Shown one piece after another: positions 1-7,991 of a stretch of DNA of 64,000 nucleotides. A program made the translations under genes and the position numbers. Every line of letters starts with the position of its first letter. Position 1 is the first letter of the stretch. Source of the stretch: Clostridium sp. JN-1 (GTDB lineage Bacteria > Bacillota > Clostridia > Clostridiales > Clostridiaceae); assembly GCF_003718715.1 (NCBI RefSeq), contig NZ_CP033465.1, positions 2,294,001 through 2,358,000 of the forward strand, given 5' to 3'. Under the pieces are notes generated by a model, which did no database searches, was not told the origin of the DNA, and was given only the letters and a program-made list of their open reading frames with translations.

Positions 1-176
1 CCTTTCTCATTATCTAATACATCAGCTAAACTAGTCTTACCAACTCCATTTGGTGCATATAATATGGCAATTCCTTTTTTGGAAAATTCAATTTTATTAT
101 CATGCTTAAGCTCTTTGAAATCATTACAAAATATATCTTCTTTACATATTTTATTAAACTCTAAATCGTTAATCAT
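1..176 (-). CDS. P-loop ATPase, N-terminal fragment (runs off left edge)
   Basis: Only the first 58 residues are in the window. They carry a Walker A motif, APNGVGKTS at residues 41-49, followed by ADVLDNEK. The ATG has a clear TTAGGAGG ribosome binding site 9 bases upstream. The motif wording resembles AAA_13/SMC-like ATPases such as those of anticodon-nuclease or OLD-type defence proteins, but too little is visible to assign a family. The metallo-beta-lactamase gene lies just upstream on the same strand, 238 bases away, so the two could be co-transcribed. ATP binding is well supported; any role in defence is inference. Confidence 0.75.
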   Translation of the reverse strand, partial: MINDLEFNKICKEDIFCNDFKELKHDNKIEFSKKGIAILYAPNGVGKTSLADVLDNEK

Positions 177-414
177 TTAAATTTATCCTCCTAATTATAA
201 AATTTATTATTCCTGGCTTCATGTAACTATATTATATCACTCAAATACATTTTATTACCTTTATTTACAAAATAATCAACAGCATTATAATGAGAATAAA
301 TTAATTGCAGGTACATCTTTTATTTTTTATATATTGATTTCAATCGACATTATTTTTAAAAATAAACTCTCATTTCATTCACCCAAAATATATATTTAAT
401 TAAAAGACATGCAA

Positions 415-1656
415 TTATTGATCTTCTTTTGTTGCTGCAACTTCGTCTAAAACTTGCTTATCATTATAATATTTAATTTCACTATTTTTCCAATTAAGTT
501 CAATAAAGCAAGGCTCTTCATTACTATCACTTAAATCAGTTCTATAGATTCTTCCCTTAAATGAATCTAAAACAGATTGATTAAAAATTCCTGGATACGC
601 GTTATTCCTTCCCATTAAAATATTTATTCTTTTATCAGAACAACAAAATTGTATGTCATTAATTGAACACTTCTGCGGACAATTATTTCTTTTATATCCT
701 GTTATACTACCATGATGCGATATGCAATAAAACGTTGCATTTTTTAAATGTGGGTAGCAACATTTAACATTATTCCAACCATCCTCTTCTATATCTCCAG
801 GAAATACCATTGACTTGCCAGCAAGATTGATTTTAAAAATAGCTGAAGAATTGTTTATTTTTTTCACAGGTACAATACTATAACGAGGATAAGATTGAAC
901 ATTCTTAGGATGGGTTCTTAAAATAGTTTCATTAGGGTACAAAATTTCAATAATACCATTGCCATTTGAGACTTTAGGTTCTATTAATGTTAAATTTAAT
1001 TTTCTTAAGTTTTGCAATAATTTGTTATAATTACTATCTGGCCACGAATAATATAAATTAATCCATACTTCTGTGTTAGTTAAATAATTTTGACTAATTA
1101 AGTAATTGATTCCATTGAAATGATCGTAATGCGGATGAGTTACAAACAACTTATCTATTTTAACATCATTTAATTCAAATTTATTTTTAATAAATTGAAA
1201 ACACTTATTTATATTTTGTCTATAGCTGACACGTTTTCTAAAATCAAATTCCGAACAATCCACAACCCATATTTTATATGTACTATTATAACTAAATACT
1301 ATAATACTACAATTACCATGGCCAACATTAATATGATATGAATAAACTTCGTCGGTTTTTTTTAAATTAATATTATTAGGTGAAGCATACTTAGTAATTA
1401 ACTTTCCTCTAAGCATATTATTTGTAAATATTTGTCTTTTAGCTATTTTATTACTACCTGCACTAATAAATTGATCTTTGCTATCTATGTATACAAAACT
1501 TCCCTCTTCAATATTTATTATTTTTTCTTCATTAATGTAAATATCTTCTGATTTAACGTAATTGTCATCGGATACCTTAAATAAAGTAACTATACTTTCT
1601 TTTTTATTAAATAAATTGTTAATATTATTCACAAAGTATAATTCCATCTCCATCAT
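415..1656 (-). CDS. ComEC-like metallo-beta-lactamase-fold hydrolase
   Basis: A protein of 413 residues with an N-terminal region of about 105 residues of unknown fold, then a metallo-beta-lactamase domain. The domain opens with INVGHGNC and has the metal motif HPHYDH near residues 174-179, a metal-bridging GDIEEDGW segment and a later SHHGS motif, as in the soluble MBL domain of ComEC/Rec2 and stand-alone relatives. No membrane segments or signal peptide are seen. The ATG at 1656 is chosen because AAAGGG sits 6 bases upstream; an in-frame GTG at 1662 overlaps that site. It precedes an ATPase gene on the same strand. Such MBL proteins are often hydrolases of nucleic acids or nucleotides; the substrate here is unknown. 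Confidence 0.8.
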   Translation of the reverse strand: MMEMELYFVNNINNLFNKKESIVTLFKVSDDNYVKSEDIYINEEKIINIEEGSFVYIDSKDQFISAGSNKIAKRQIFTNNMLRGKLITKYASPNNINLKKTDEVYSYHINVGHGNCSIIVFSYNSTYKIWVVDCSEFDFRKRVSYRQNINKCFQFIKNKFELNDVKIDKLFVTHPHYDHFNGINYLISQNYLTNTEVWINLYYSWPDSNYNKLLQNLRKLNLTLIEPKVSNGNGIIEILYPNETILRTHPKNVQSYPRYSIVPVKKINNSSAIFKINLAGKSMVFPGDIEEDGWNNVKCCYPHLKNATFYCISHHGSITGYKRNNCPQKCSINDIQFCCSDKRINILMGRNNAYPGIFNQSVLDSFKGRIYRTDLSDSNEEPCFIELNWKNSEIKYYNDKQVLDEVAATKEDQ

Positions 1657-1911
1657 TATCACCCTTTCAAGTAAATTTGGCTTAATTATTCAAATATTTA
1701 TTAGCATTATTTTTAATTAAATTATACCATATTACCCCATATTAATACTTATATTTACAAAACAAATTTAATTTTACTTGTTTGTTAAATCACGTCAGTA
1801 TGTATGATACATATCAATTTGATTTATCGCATATTAAAGACCATAATGTAAACATAGGCATACTTGTCATACTACAAAAATTATAGATAAAACCTACGGT
1901 TTTGATGTGAT

Positions 1912-1961
1912 AGTATAAAGAAGGTTGGTATCATAAAAGTGATGCCAACCTTCTTTATACT
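1912..1961 (-). terminator. Long inverted repeat downstream of the amidase gene
   Basis: An almost perfect 21-base stem (arms at 1912-1932 and 1941-1961) with an 8-base loop lies 10 bases past the amidase stop. The arms are AT-rich at the base, so it could terminate on either strand. The rest of the 1657-1970 gap is AT-rich, with no other feature seen. Confidence 0.7.
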
Positions 1962-1970
1962 GGTATTAAT

Positions 1971-2651
1971 TTATCCAAACAACCTATTCCACGTATTAAT
2001 CCCAACAATGCCATCAACTGCAAGCCCGCTGTCTCTCTGAAAACTCTTCACAGCCTCTAAGGTACCCTCTCCAAAGAATCCATCAGCACCGCATCTTCCA
2101 ACGTTATAACCTCTGCTCATAAGCTTTTCCTGAACAGCTTTTACATTACTATCCTCCAAACCAGAATTCATCTTTATAAGATATCCTGGATAAACTAACC
2201 TATCACCGCTTCCTGCAGCCTCACTTCTTATCCTGTCCAGCGGAAAGTTCTCTCCAGGACAGTCAGTAGAATAAAGCTCTCTATGTCCATATACCTTACT
2301 TATTCCATACTTGCTTAACATGGAGTGGGTTAATTCTAATAATGCACTGTACTGTGTTTGTCCCATAACTTCAATATTGAAATCACCCTCAGCGCATATT
2401 CCTATGGATCTGGAATTATATCCTGGGCAGTGGGCACCTACAGCATTTTCATTTCTTCCGGTATATACATTACCGCTTTTCCTCACAAGATAATGATAAC
2501 TGCAGCCGCACCAGCCGTTTTCAAGATGCCACCTGTGAATATCTTCTATACTGCACACTTTTGCACCTGCATGGTGGAGAACGACTGCCTGTGGGTTGTT
2601 GCCCCATGTTAAAGCACTCCTAAAATTCAAATTAGAATTTACTATATTCAA
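1971..2651 (-). CDS. N-acetylmuramoyl-L-alanine amidase with peptidoglycan-binding domain (endolysin type)
   Basis: 226 residues. Residues 1-145 are an Amidase_2/PGRP fold cleaving the MurNAc-L-Ala bond of peptidoglycan; Zn ligands are expected at His26, His123 and Cys131 (motifs LHHAGA and STDCPGENF). Residues from about 155 to the end form a PG_binding_1 repeat (VKAVQEKLMSRGYNVG...DGFFGEGTLEAVKSFQ). There is no signal peptide, so export would need a holin or lysis, as for phage endolysins. The start is TTG, chosen because AGGAGG lies 7-8 bases upstream and no ATG or GTG fits. It is last in a same-strand cassette with a sigma factor and a small holin-like protein. Confidence 0.9.
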   Translation of the reverse strand: MNIVNSNLNFRSALTWGNNPQAVVLHHAGAKVCSIEDIHRWHLENGWCGCSYHYLVRKSGNVYTGRNENAVGAHCPGYNSRSIGICAEGDFNIEVMGQTQYSALLELTHSMLSKYGISKVYGHRELYSTDCPGENFPLDRIRSEAAGSGDRLVYPGYLIKMNSGLEDSNVKAVQEKLMSRGYNVGRCGADGFFGEGTLEAVKSFQRDSGLAVDGIVGINTWNRLFG

Positions 2652-2703
2652 AATGCCACCTCCTAAATTTAAAGATCCTGCACATCTGCAGGACCTTTAT
2701 GAT

Positions 2704-2943
2704 CTATTTCATTTCAAATTGTTTTGTAGCTGTTGTTACAATTTTAGCATCCTTTTTACCAACCGGTGAACCGTTCTTACTTATGAATATCTTCTTTGCA
2801 ACTATTAAATCCATGAGAGTTGAAATTTGATCCTGGGTAATAGCCGGTTCTCCTTTTTCATCCTCTTTTATATTGTCTATATCAAGAGAAAAATATTTGC
2901 CTTCCTGTGCAGTAGTAAACCTCATAGTAAGTCTGTTTGCCAT
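2704..2943 (-). CDS. DUF2922 family protein
   Basis: 79 residues matching the DUF2922 pattern (RLTMRFTTAQEGKYFSLDIDN near the start, KKIFISKNGSPVGKKDAK near the end). Function is unknown. A GGGAGGAG site precedes the ATG. It lies between the DUF1659 gene and the amidase, an arrangement that recurs in clostridia and bacilli. Soluble, with no signal or membrane segment. Confidence 0.85.
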   Translation of the reverse strand: MANRLTMRFTTAQEGKYFSLDIDNIKEDEKGEPAITQDQISTLMDLIVAKKIFISKNGSPVGKKDAKIVTTATKQFEMK

Positions 2944-2978
2944 TTAAAAACTCCTCCCTTCTTAGATTTTAAACCAAA

Positions 2979-3203
2979 CTATGCATTGACAATTACGCTG
3001 TTATCGTTCTTTCGAATTTCATTTACAGGATAGTTAAGTACATTTTGTATGCCAATTACAACATCAAATATATCCTGATCTGCTGCTTTCATATCAATTT
3101 TGCCCAGGGTTACTTTCTTAAGGGCATCTTTACCTGATTTGTTTACACCTGTCTTTTCCACAATAACAAGTGAACTTGAAAGCTTTGTTGAACTTGCTGC
3201 CAT
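2979..3203 (-). CDS. DUF1659 family protein
   Basis: 74 residues from the second ATG, which is 7 bases from GGGGAG; an ATG two codons earlier overlaps the spacing. The segment GKDALKKVTLGKIDMKAADQD and the C-terminal YPVNEIRKNDNSVIVNA fit DUF1659. Function is unknown. It is adjacent to DUF2922, as is usual for this pair. Confidence 0.85.
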   Translation of the reverse strand: MAASSTKLSSSLVIVEKTGVNKSGKDALKKVTLGKIDMKAADQDIFDVVIGIQNVLNYPVNEIRKNDNSVIVNA

Positions 3204-3261
3204 AGTCATTCTCCCCTTTCTTAACTTTTACCTATATATATGCCATTTCAAAAATTAGTGC

Positions 3262-3296
3262 AAAAAAAGAAATAGGTGTTTTATCCTATTTCTTTT
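3262..3296 (-). terminator. Rho-independent terminator overlapping the yvrJ stop
   Basis: Stem AAAGAAATAGG/CCTATTTCTTT (3266-3276 and 3285-3295) with an 8-base loop and a T-run on the minus strand. It overlaps the stop codon of the small YvrJ gene, so it may attenuate transcription into the DUF1659-DUF2922-amidase genes. Confidence 0.75.
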
Positions 3297-3450
3297 CCTG
3301 GTTTTTTATAACGGCTGATACATCCGCTCTTAAGCTTTCAATAGATTTGACTAAAACATCAATCTTATTTTCAAAACTTATGAGGAGATATATGCTAACT
3401 GCTATTGGGAACCCTACGGTACTGATTAAACTAACCAGCTGGTCATACAT
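3286..3450 (-). CDS. YvrJ family small membrane protein (holin-like)
   Basis: 54 residues: MYDQLVSLISTVGFP start, one hydrophobic segment at about residues 8-26, then a charged amphipathic tail (ENKIDVLVKSIESLRADVSA). This matches YvrJ proteins and resembles the BhlA/UviB group of phage- or bacteriocin-associated holin-like peptides. AAGGTG lies 7 bases before the ATG. Position between a sigma factor and an endolysin supports a lysis or export role, but that is inference. Confidence 0.8.
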   Translation of the reverse strand: MYDQLVSLISTVGFPIAVSIYLLISFENKIDVLVKSIESLRADVSAVIKNQEKK

Positions 3451-3492
3451 AAAATATCACCTTCCCTTTGTGCCATTATAAAAATATATATG

Positions 3493-4029
3493 CTATTTCA
3501 GATATTTTTTCAGTTTGCTTAATGCTTCCTTTTTTATTGTTATAGCTTGTCTGTACTTTATATTGAGTATTTCAGAAGTCTCCTTTAGTGTCCTTCCTTC
3601 TATATATACAGATCTAATTATTTTTCTTTCGCTATCTTGCAAGATATTAAGTGATCTAAGTACCTTTTCTAATTCATCATAGGCAATCACTTCATCTTCA
3701 AGTGTAAAATCATAGGGCTGAATTGAGAGGATTCCTTCATCCTGCACTTCCCTATAATGTTTTACCTGTTTCTTCAAAAGTGCATTTAAATTATTCACTA
3801 TAGAATTTGTACAGTAAGAAGTAAAAGAGTCTTTCCCTGGTTTATATAACATAACTGCCTTTATTACAGAAAGATAACCGTGCTGCACTAGATCTTCAAA
3901 GTCATATGATGGGATTTTATACTTAGCCGATTTCTTTATTATAAAGTAGGTGAATTTCTGTATGATTTGCTCCATGGATTTTTTATTACCGGATTTGGCT
4001 TTGCTAACAAGCTCTTCTATGGTAAACAC
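3493..4029 (-). CDS. Sigma-70-family RNA polymerase sigma factor (phage/TcdR-like size)
   Basis: 178 residues. The N-terminal half is a region 2 helix bundle (YDFEDLVQHGYLSVIKAVMLY) and the C-terminal 50 residues are a region 4 helix-turn-helix (GRTLKETSEILNIKYRQAITIKK). There is no region 1 or 3, as in alternative clostridial sigma factors of the UviA/TcdR type and phage late regulators. The GTG start at 4029 is uncertain because AAGG is only 2 bases away. It is the first gene of the cassette running to the amidase and probably drives it. Confidence 0.85.
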   Translation of the reverse strand: MFTIEELVSKAKSGNKKSMEQIIQKFTYFIIKKSAKYKIPSYDFEDLVQHGYLSVIKAVMLYKPGKDSFTSYCTNSIVNNLNALLKKQVKHYREVQDEGILSIQPYDFTLEDEVIAYDELEKVLRSLNILQDSERKIIRSVYIEGRTLKETSEILNIKYRQAITIKKEALSKLKKYLK

Positions 4030-4103
4030 CGCCTTTTTATTTGATTATACAAATAAATGAGCGGTGCTTGACCGTTTATTGACATAATGGAACATATTGA
4101 TTT

Positions 4104-4703
4104 TTAAAGTCTATATTCAACGATGTTATCTAGTGTCTTTCTCGGTCTCGGATATGGTTTCTCATCAGGATATCCAAGTGCAACAGCTCCAACCAGCTGT
4201 GTTTTTGCATCAATATAATTTACCAGTTCATCATATGCAAAACATGTATTTGCAATCCATAATGTACCTACTCCTAAATCTTCTGCTTGCAATAACATAT
4301 TTTGAATAGCTGCACCTATAGAAAGCGTGTCTACAATTTCTACAAACCGTTCATCTGCTGTAATAATATTTTTAAATGGCGATTTACCATTTGTATTAAA
4401 AACCATAATAATAATTGGAGCTTCTTTCATAATTTGTAAAGTATTCTTTGCATCTGGTATTCCATCTCTTGAATTAGGCAATAATGATTTTTTATTTAAT
4501 TCACGCTGGATTCCAGTGTCCATTTTTGATAAAAGTTCTTCTTTTTTAGTTCCTCCAAACACAATGAATTTCCATGGCTGTCTGTTCTTCCCTGATGGTG
4601 CAGCTCTTCCAGCATCCACTATTTTATTAATAATATCTATTGGTATTTCTTTAGATTTATACTTTCGTATACTCCTTCTATTGTAAATTGCTTCTATGCT
4701 CAT
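4104..4703 (-). CDS. Nitroreductase family FMN oxidoreductase
   Basis: 199 residues with the family hallmarks: YNRRSIRKYKSKEIP at the N-terminus (FMN phosphate contact), AAPSGKNRQPWKFIVFGG near residue 35, and a C-terminal VGAVALGYPDEKPYPRPRK. It probably reduces nitro compounds, quinones or related substrates with NAD(P)H; the physiological substrate cannot be read from sequence. GAGGTG precedes the ATG. It stands alone, convergent with nothing, between the sigma cassette and the nuclease cluster. Confidence 0.9.
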   Translation of the reverse strand: MSIEAIYNRRSIRKYKSKEIPIDIINKIVDAGRAAPSGKNRQPWKFIVFGGTKKEELLSKMDTGIQRELNKKSLLPNSRDGIPDAKNTLQIMKEAPIIIMVFNTNGKSPFKNIITADERFVEIVDTLSIGAAIQNMLLQAEDLGVGTLWIANTCFAYDELVNYIDAKTQLVGAVALGYPDEKPYPRPRKTLDNIVEYRL

Positions 4704-4797
4704 TTATTTCACCTCATTAAATTGGAATTTATCTGCACTATTTCATACCGTTAATATTACATTAAGTAACCCAATAGATTGTATAAATTTGTATGCC

Positions 4798-5313
4798 TCA
4801 ATCAATAATTTGACCCAATAAACGCTGCTCTCTACAAAACGAATTATGATATTCTTTTAGCCAATTATACTTCACTAAAACATTAGAATTTTTATTAATA
4901 CTCAATCTAGTAACTATAACTTCCTTATGAATAGGCAAAACATATTCTGTAAAATCAAATGAATCGTAAAGCGAGGCATGGTGTAAATAATCAACAATAA
5001 ATTCATTATTAGATAACTGCTTAATGACACCCACTTCACAAAAATGTCCCAGATGGTGCGGCATAAGTCTTAACGAAAGCAGGTACCGCAAGTGTACAAT
5101 TTTCCATCCATTGAAATAGTCGAATGAATCAGATGAGAATTTCCCGGCAGAACACAGAATAAACTTATATCCTTGGACCATCCACATGTTTTGTGTCCAC
5201 AATATCAATAATTCTCTCATCAAGTTTCTTGCCGTTGGAGTAAAATTCGATGAGAGCAGCCATTTTTCGGATATCGATCTCATAATAAATACCCAATACA
5301 TACCCACAGACAC
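4798..5313 (-). CDS. Unrecognised open frame, possibly truncated or frameshifted
   Basis: 171 codons in the open frame, but the first 50 or so lie inside the upstream nuclease gene in another frame and are probably not translated. The likely coding part starts near 5165, where the nuclease ends (GYKFILCSAGKFSSDSFDYF onward, about 120 residues), and there is no good ATG with a ribosome binding site there. It may be a translationally coupled gene with a non-ATG start or the shifted remainder of a longer gene. No family is recognised. The aromatic-rich, charged composition suggests a real protein sequence. Confidence 0.4.
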   Translation of the reverse strand: MSVGMYWVFIMRSISEKWLLSSNFTPTARNLMRELLILWTQNMWMVQGYKFILCSAGKFSSDSFDYFNGWKIVHLRYLLSLRLMPHHLGHFCEVGVIKQLSNNEFIVDYLHHASLYDSFDFTEYVLPIHKEVIVTRLSINKNSNVLVKYNWLKEYHNSFCREQRLLGQIID

Positions 5314-5791
5314 GCTCAGGTAAAGTCATCCCATCTGCAGACCAAACTCCATCTGTCGGCAGTGTTAAGGCAATTAACCGCTTTCTGTCGCTCTGTTTTT
5401 CTGATTCAGGTCGAGTAGCTTTTTTCATTTCAATCGCTATTAAATTGTCCTGCCACTTATTTCGGCCTCTGCTATGTACAATCAAATCGCAGTTGATTGG
5501 GATGATTTCCATATCGTCATTAATAATGGTTTTAATTTTTCCACCATTTCTGTTATACTCCACATCAACAAAATAATTTTTGTAACGATTTAATCGTTCA
5601 AAACCCTTTCTTATTATACTGTTCATGGCAATCATCAATGCACCACAAAGAGTACGTTCAGAAACTTCAGTTGTAAACAACTCTACATTTTGCGAAATGA
5701 ACTTTGCATTCGCTTCATGAAACAGCGCTATCATCTCATCACAGTTAATCGGTGCATGTATATTACTACACATCTTATTCAATAACATCAT
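5165..5791 (-). CDS. PD-(D/E)XK nuclease-like protein
   Basis: 208 residues. An acidic helix residue (SERTLCGAL, Glu45), then CDLIVHSRG with Asp102, then LIAIEMKK with Glu121 and Lys123 give the E-D-ExK layout of restriction-endonuclease-like folds. The C-terminus (YYEIDIRKMAALIEFYSNGKKL) reads like a natural end strand. AGGGG precedes two ATGs at the start; the exact start is uncertain by a few codons. No methylase is nearby. It may be a solitary nuclease or part of a degraded restriction or defence locus. Confidence 0.65.
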   Translation of the reverse strand: MMLLNKMCSNIHAPINCDEMIALFHEANAKFISQNVELFTTEVSERTLCGALMIAMNSIIRKGFERLNRYKNYFVDVEYNRNGGKIKTIINDDMEIIPINCDLIVHSRGRNKWQDNLIAIEMKKATRPESEKQSDRKRLIALTLPTDGVWSADGMTLPERVCGYVLGIYYEIDIRKMAALIEFYSNGKKLDERIIDIVDTKHVDGPRI

Positions 5792-5942
5792 CCCCTTGCT
5801 TTTGGATTCTTTTGAATACTGCTATTTTATCATATTTATCTTAAACTGATCACCAATATAATTGGCTAGGTCTTATTCTGGCAGGATTTCCGCCTGCTAG
5901 GTTATTTACTCTTAACCACGTACACAATTGCAGTTTGTTGAT

Positions 5943-6461
5943 CTATTTTTGCTTTATCCATGTAATATTATCTAATTTTTTCAATAAATCTTGCCACTTC
6001 TCCTCATTATTCCAAATAATCGTTTCCTTATCGAATTTTCCAAGGGTGACTTCCCATATAAGTTTTCTATTTTCAAACTCGTCTAAATTATAAAATCGCC
6101 ATACAATACCATTAGTGTAAATAACCTGTTTGTAAAAATCAATATGACCGTTTAACTGTTCTATATAGTTTTCCAAATCCAAATTTAAGCCTATATACTT
6201 TATTTCAACAGCCCCAAGAATAGCTGCATTCTCACTTTTTTCTCTTGTCCTTATCACAAAGTCTGGAAATCCTGAATCTCCTTTAAACGGTTTAGAAAAA
6301 TCAGTTTCCCGTCGTACAGAAACATCTCTTAAAGAAATGTTCCCACCTTGCTTACTCTCTCTAATAATATAGGCAATTACTGAGTATAAATCACATTCTA
6401 CTCGATTTTGAGCTTGTATTAATTCAAGTTCATCTTTATAAACTATATAATTTCTTTCCAT
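5943..6461 (-). CDS. PD-(D/E)XK nuclease-like protein (type I R N-terminal-like)
   Basis: 172 residues. GFPDFVIR (Asp67) and AVEIKY (Glu86, Lys88) form a PD-(D/E)XK core, with an upstream acidic helix VECDLYSVIAYII (Glu22). The fold resembles the small N-terminal nuclease domain of type I restriction subunits and stand-alone relatives. AAGGAGATG sits 8 bases before the ATG. No helicase domain or partner methylase is present in the window. A DNA-cleaving role is inferred from the motif only. Confidence 0.7.
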   Translation of the reverse strand: MERNYIVYKDELELIQAQNRVECDLYSVIAYIIRESKQGGNISLRDVSVRRETDFSKPFKGDSGFPDFVIRTREKSENAAILGAVEIKYIGLNLDLENYIEQLNGHIDFYKQVIYTNGIVWRFYNLDEFENRKLIWEVTLGKFDKETIIWNNEEKWQDLLKKLDNITWIKQK

Positions 6462-6679
6462 CTTGTTACATCTCCTTTATAAATTCTGAATTTATACATT
6501 TCATTGTTTATAAATTTTCTTTATAATTTTTAATAATAAACAACTCCATAAATTGCTATTTATATTACTCAACCTTAAATTGAAGTTTGTCAACTTAGCA
6601 TTGTGTTATATAAATACTATATTATAAACTATATAGTTAATTCTATTTTGGATAATATAAATCAAGAATCTTTATAATC

Positions 6680-7618
6680 TTACCTTTTCTGATTTTTATA
6701 TCTTTTAGCAATTTTTTCTTTCAGCCCGTTTTCATCCAACTTTTTTTGCACTTCTGGGTATCTTTTTCTCATTTGATTTATCAACACATTAATTTCATCA
6801 ATAAGGTCTTCTTTTACCAATGTTTCTGATGAACCAGCTTTTCTTAATAGCTTTCGATTGTCTGTTATCAAAATACTTCTTTTTCTATAATAGACTGTAG
6901 CAATAATCAAGCCTTTATATCCTGATATGATATAATACTTTGTTCTTGTTGGAGTATAAAATGAATACCCAAATATCATGGAATCAAACAATTTTACAAC
7001 AACATCTGAAAACCCCAATTCACTCAAAGTATACACATAATTTTTAACTTCTGATATATCTTCAGGCAATTTACTTTTTTGGTATTTTTCAATTTCCGCA
7101 ATAATTTCACCCAAGCATTTTCCCTCTACATCAGGCATTTCAGATGTTGGTTGTACAACACTCTCTTCTGGTTTTTCCTCTAAATATCTTCCATAGAGAA
7201 ATCTTCTCAGTTTATTCTCATACTCCCCTAGATAAGCTCTCTCACTGTCATCTAGATATGAATGTTGCACATACAAGTCATCATATAAAATTCTCCAAGC
7301 GACTGTTAGAGCATAGAAATTAGTATTTTCGGTTATCTCCGGAAGATTATTCGAAGGGTTCTTTAAATATTTATCCAAAAACAGATTTGTAAATTTCGTC
7401 TCATATTTACTGAAAAACTCTTCACAATCATGGCAGAGCATGGGTTTTTTTTCCCCATCCTGAAAAATCTTTTTCGGCTCATAAAAACTACAAAACCTAG
7501 AATTTTGAAAAGTCTTTGCTCTTCTATATACTGCTTTAGGAATAATATGGCTTTGCATCAATTCAACATTTTCTTTCCGGCACAATGCGCAAGTACCGAA
7601 TACTTTTTTCTTTTCCAT
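6680..7618 (-). CDS. HNH-nuclease-like zinc protein
   Basis: 312 residues. The N-terminus has CALC (Cys10, Cys13), then QSHIIPKAVY (His24), then MLCHDC (Cys62, Cys65): two CxxC pairs around an SHIIP motif, as in HNH/McrA-related proteins of mobile elements. The remaining 240 residues are helical with a beta segment (TKYYIISGYKGLIIATVYYRK) and are not recognised. AAGGAGCG precedes the ATG. It is grouped with two restriction-like nucleases on the same strand. It could be a defence effector. Confidence 0.65.
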   Translation of the reverse strand: MEKKKVFGTCALCRKENVELMQSHIIPKAVYRRAKTFQNSRFCSFYEPKKIFQDGEKKPMLCHDCEEFFSKYETKFTNLFLDKYLKNPSNNLPEITENTNFYALTVAWRILYDDLYVQHSYLDDSERAYLGEYENKLRRFLYGRYLEEKPEESVVQPTSEMPDVEGKCLGEIIAEIEKYQKSKLPEDISEVKNYVYTLSELGFSDVVVKLFDSMIFGYSFYTPTRTKYYIISGYKGLIIATVYYRKRSILITDNRKLLRKAGSSETLVKEDLIDEINVLINQMRKRYPEVQKKLDENGLKEKIAKRYKNQKR

Positions 7619-7991
7619 AACGCGCTCCTTTTTTGTAATATTTTGAAAATCGAACCCAAGATACTTATTATTACTTAGTATTTCCTATACTAATGTTCAT
7701 CTTCCTATTATATAAGAGACTCTAATCCCAAAAGTACCCAAACTATCTACATTATTTGAAATATCCATAAACTCACTTCTATTCCTAAAATCAAGAATGA
7801 AACAAAGTCAACACTTACTTCAAATTGAGTCTCTAAAAATACCGATATAATTATCCAAACTCATTATATAACAAAGACATCTCAAGGTATTTCTACAAAT
7901 TACTATTTGTATTAAGATTCTTATAGACTAAACCAGAATCTTACTCTATAATAACATCATTTAATACAGAAATACATCAAAAATTATAAAT
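7619..7991. other. Intergenic gap without a recognised gene
   Basis: About 370 AT-rich bases between the HNH-like gene and the phage replication gene. No open frame with a ribosome binding site, RNA or repeat stands out, apart from a distant 8-base inverted pair (agagactc near 7706, gagtctct near 7828). This is a plausible boundary between the nuclease cluster and the integrated element. Confidence 0.5.
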
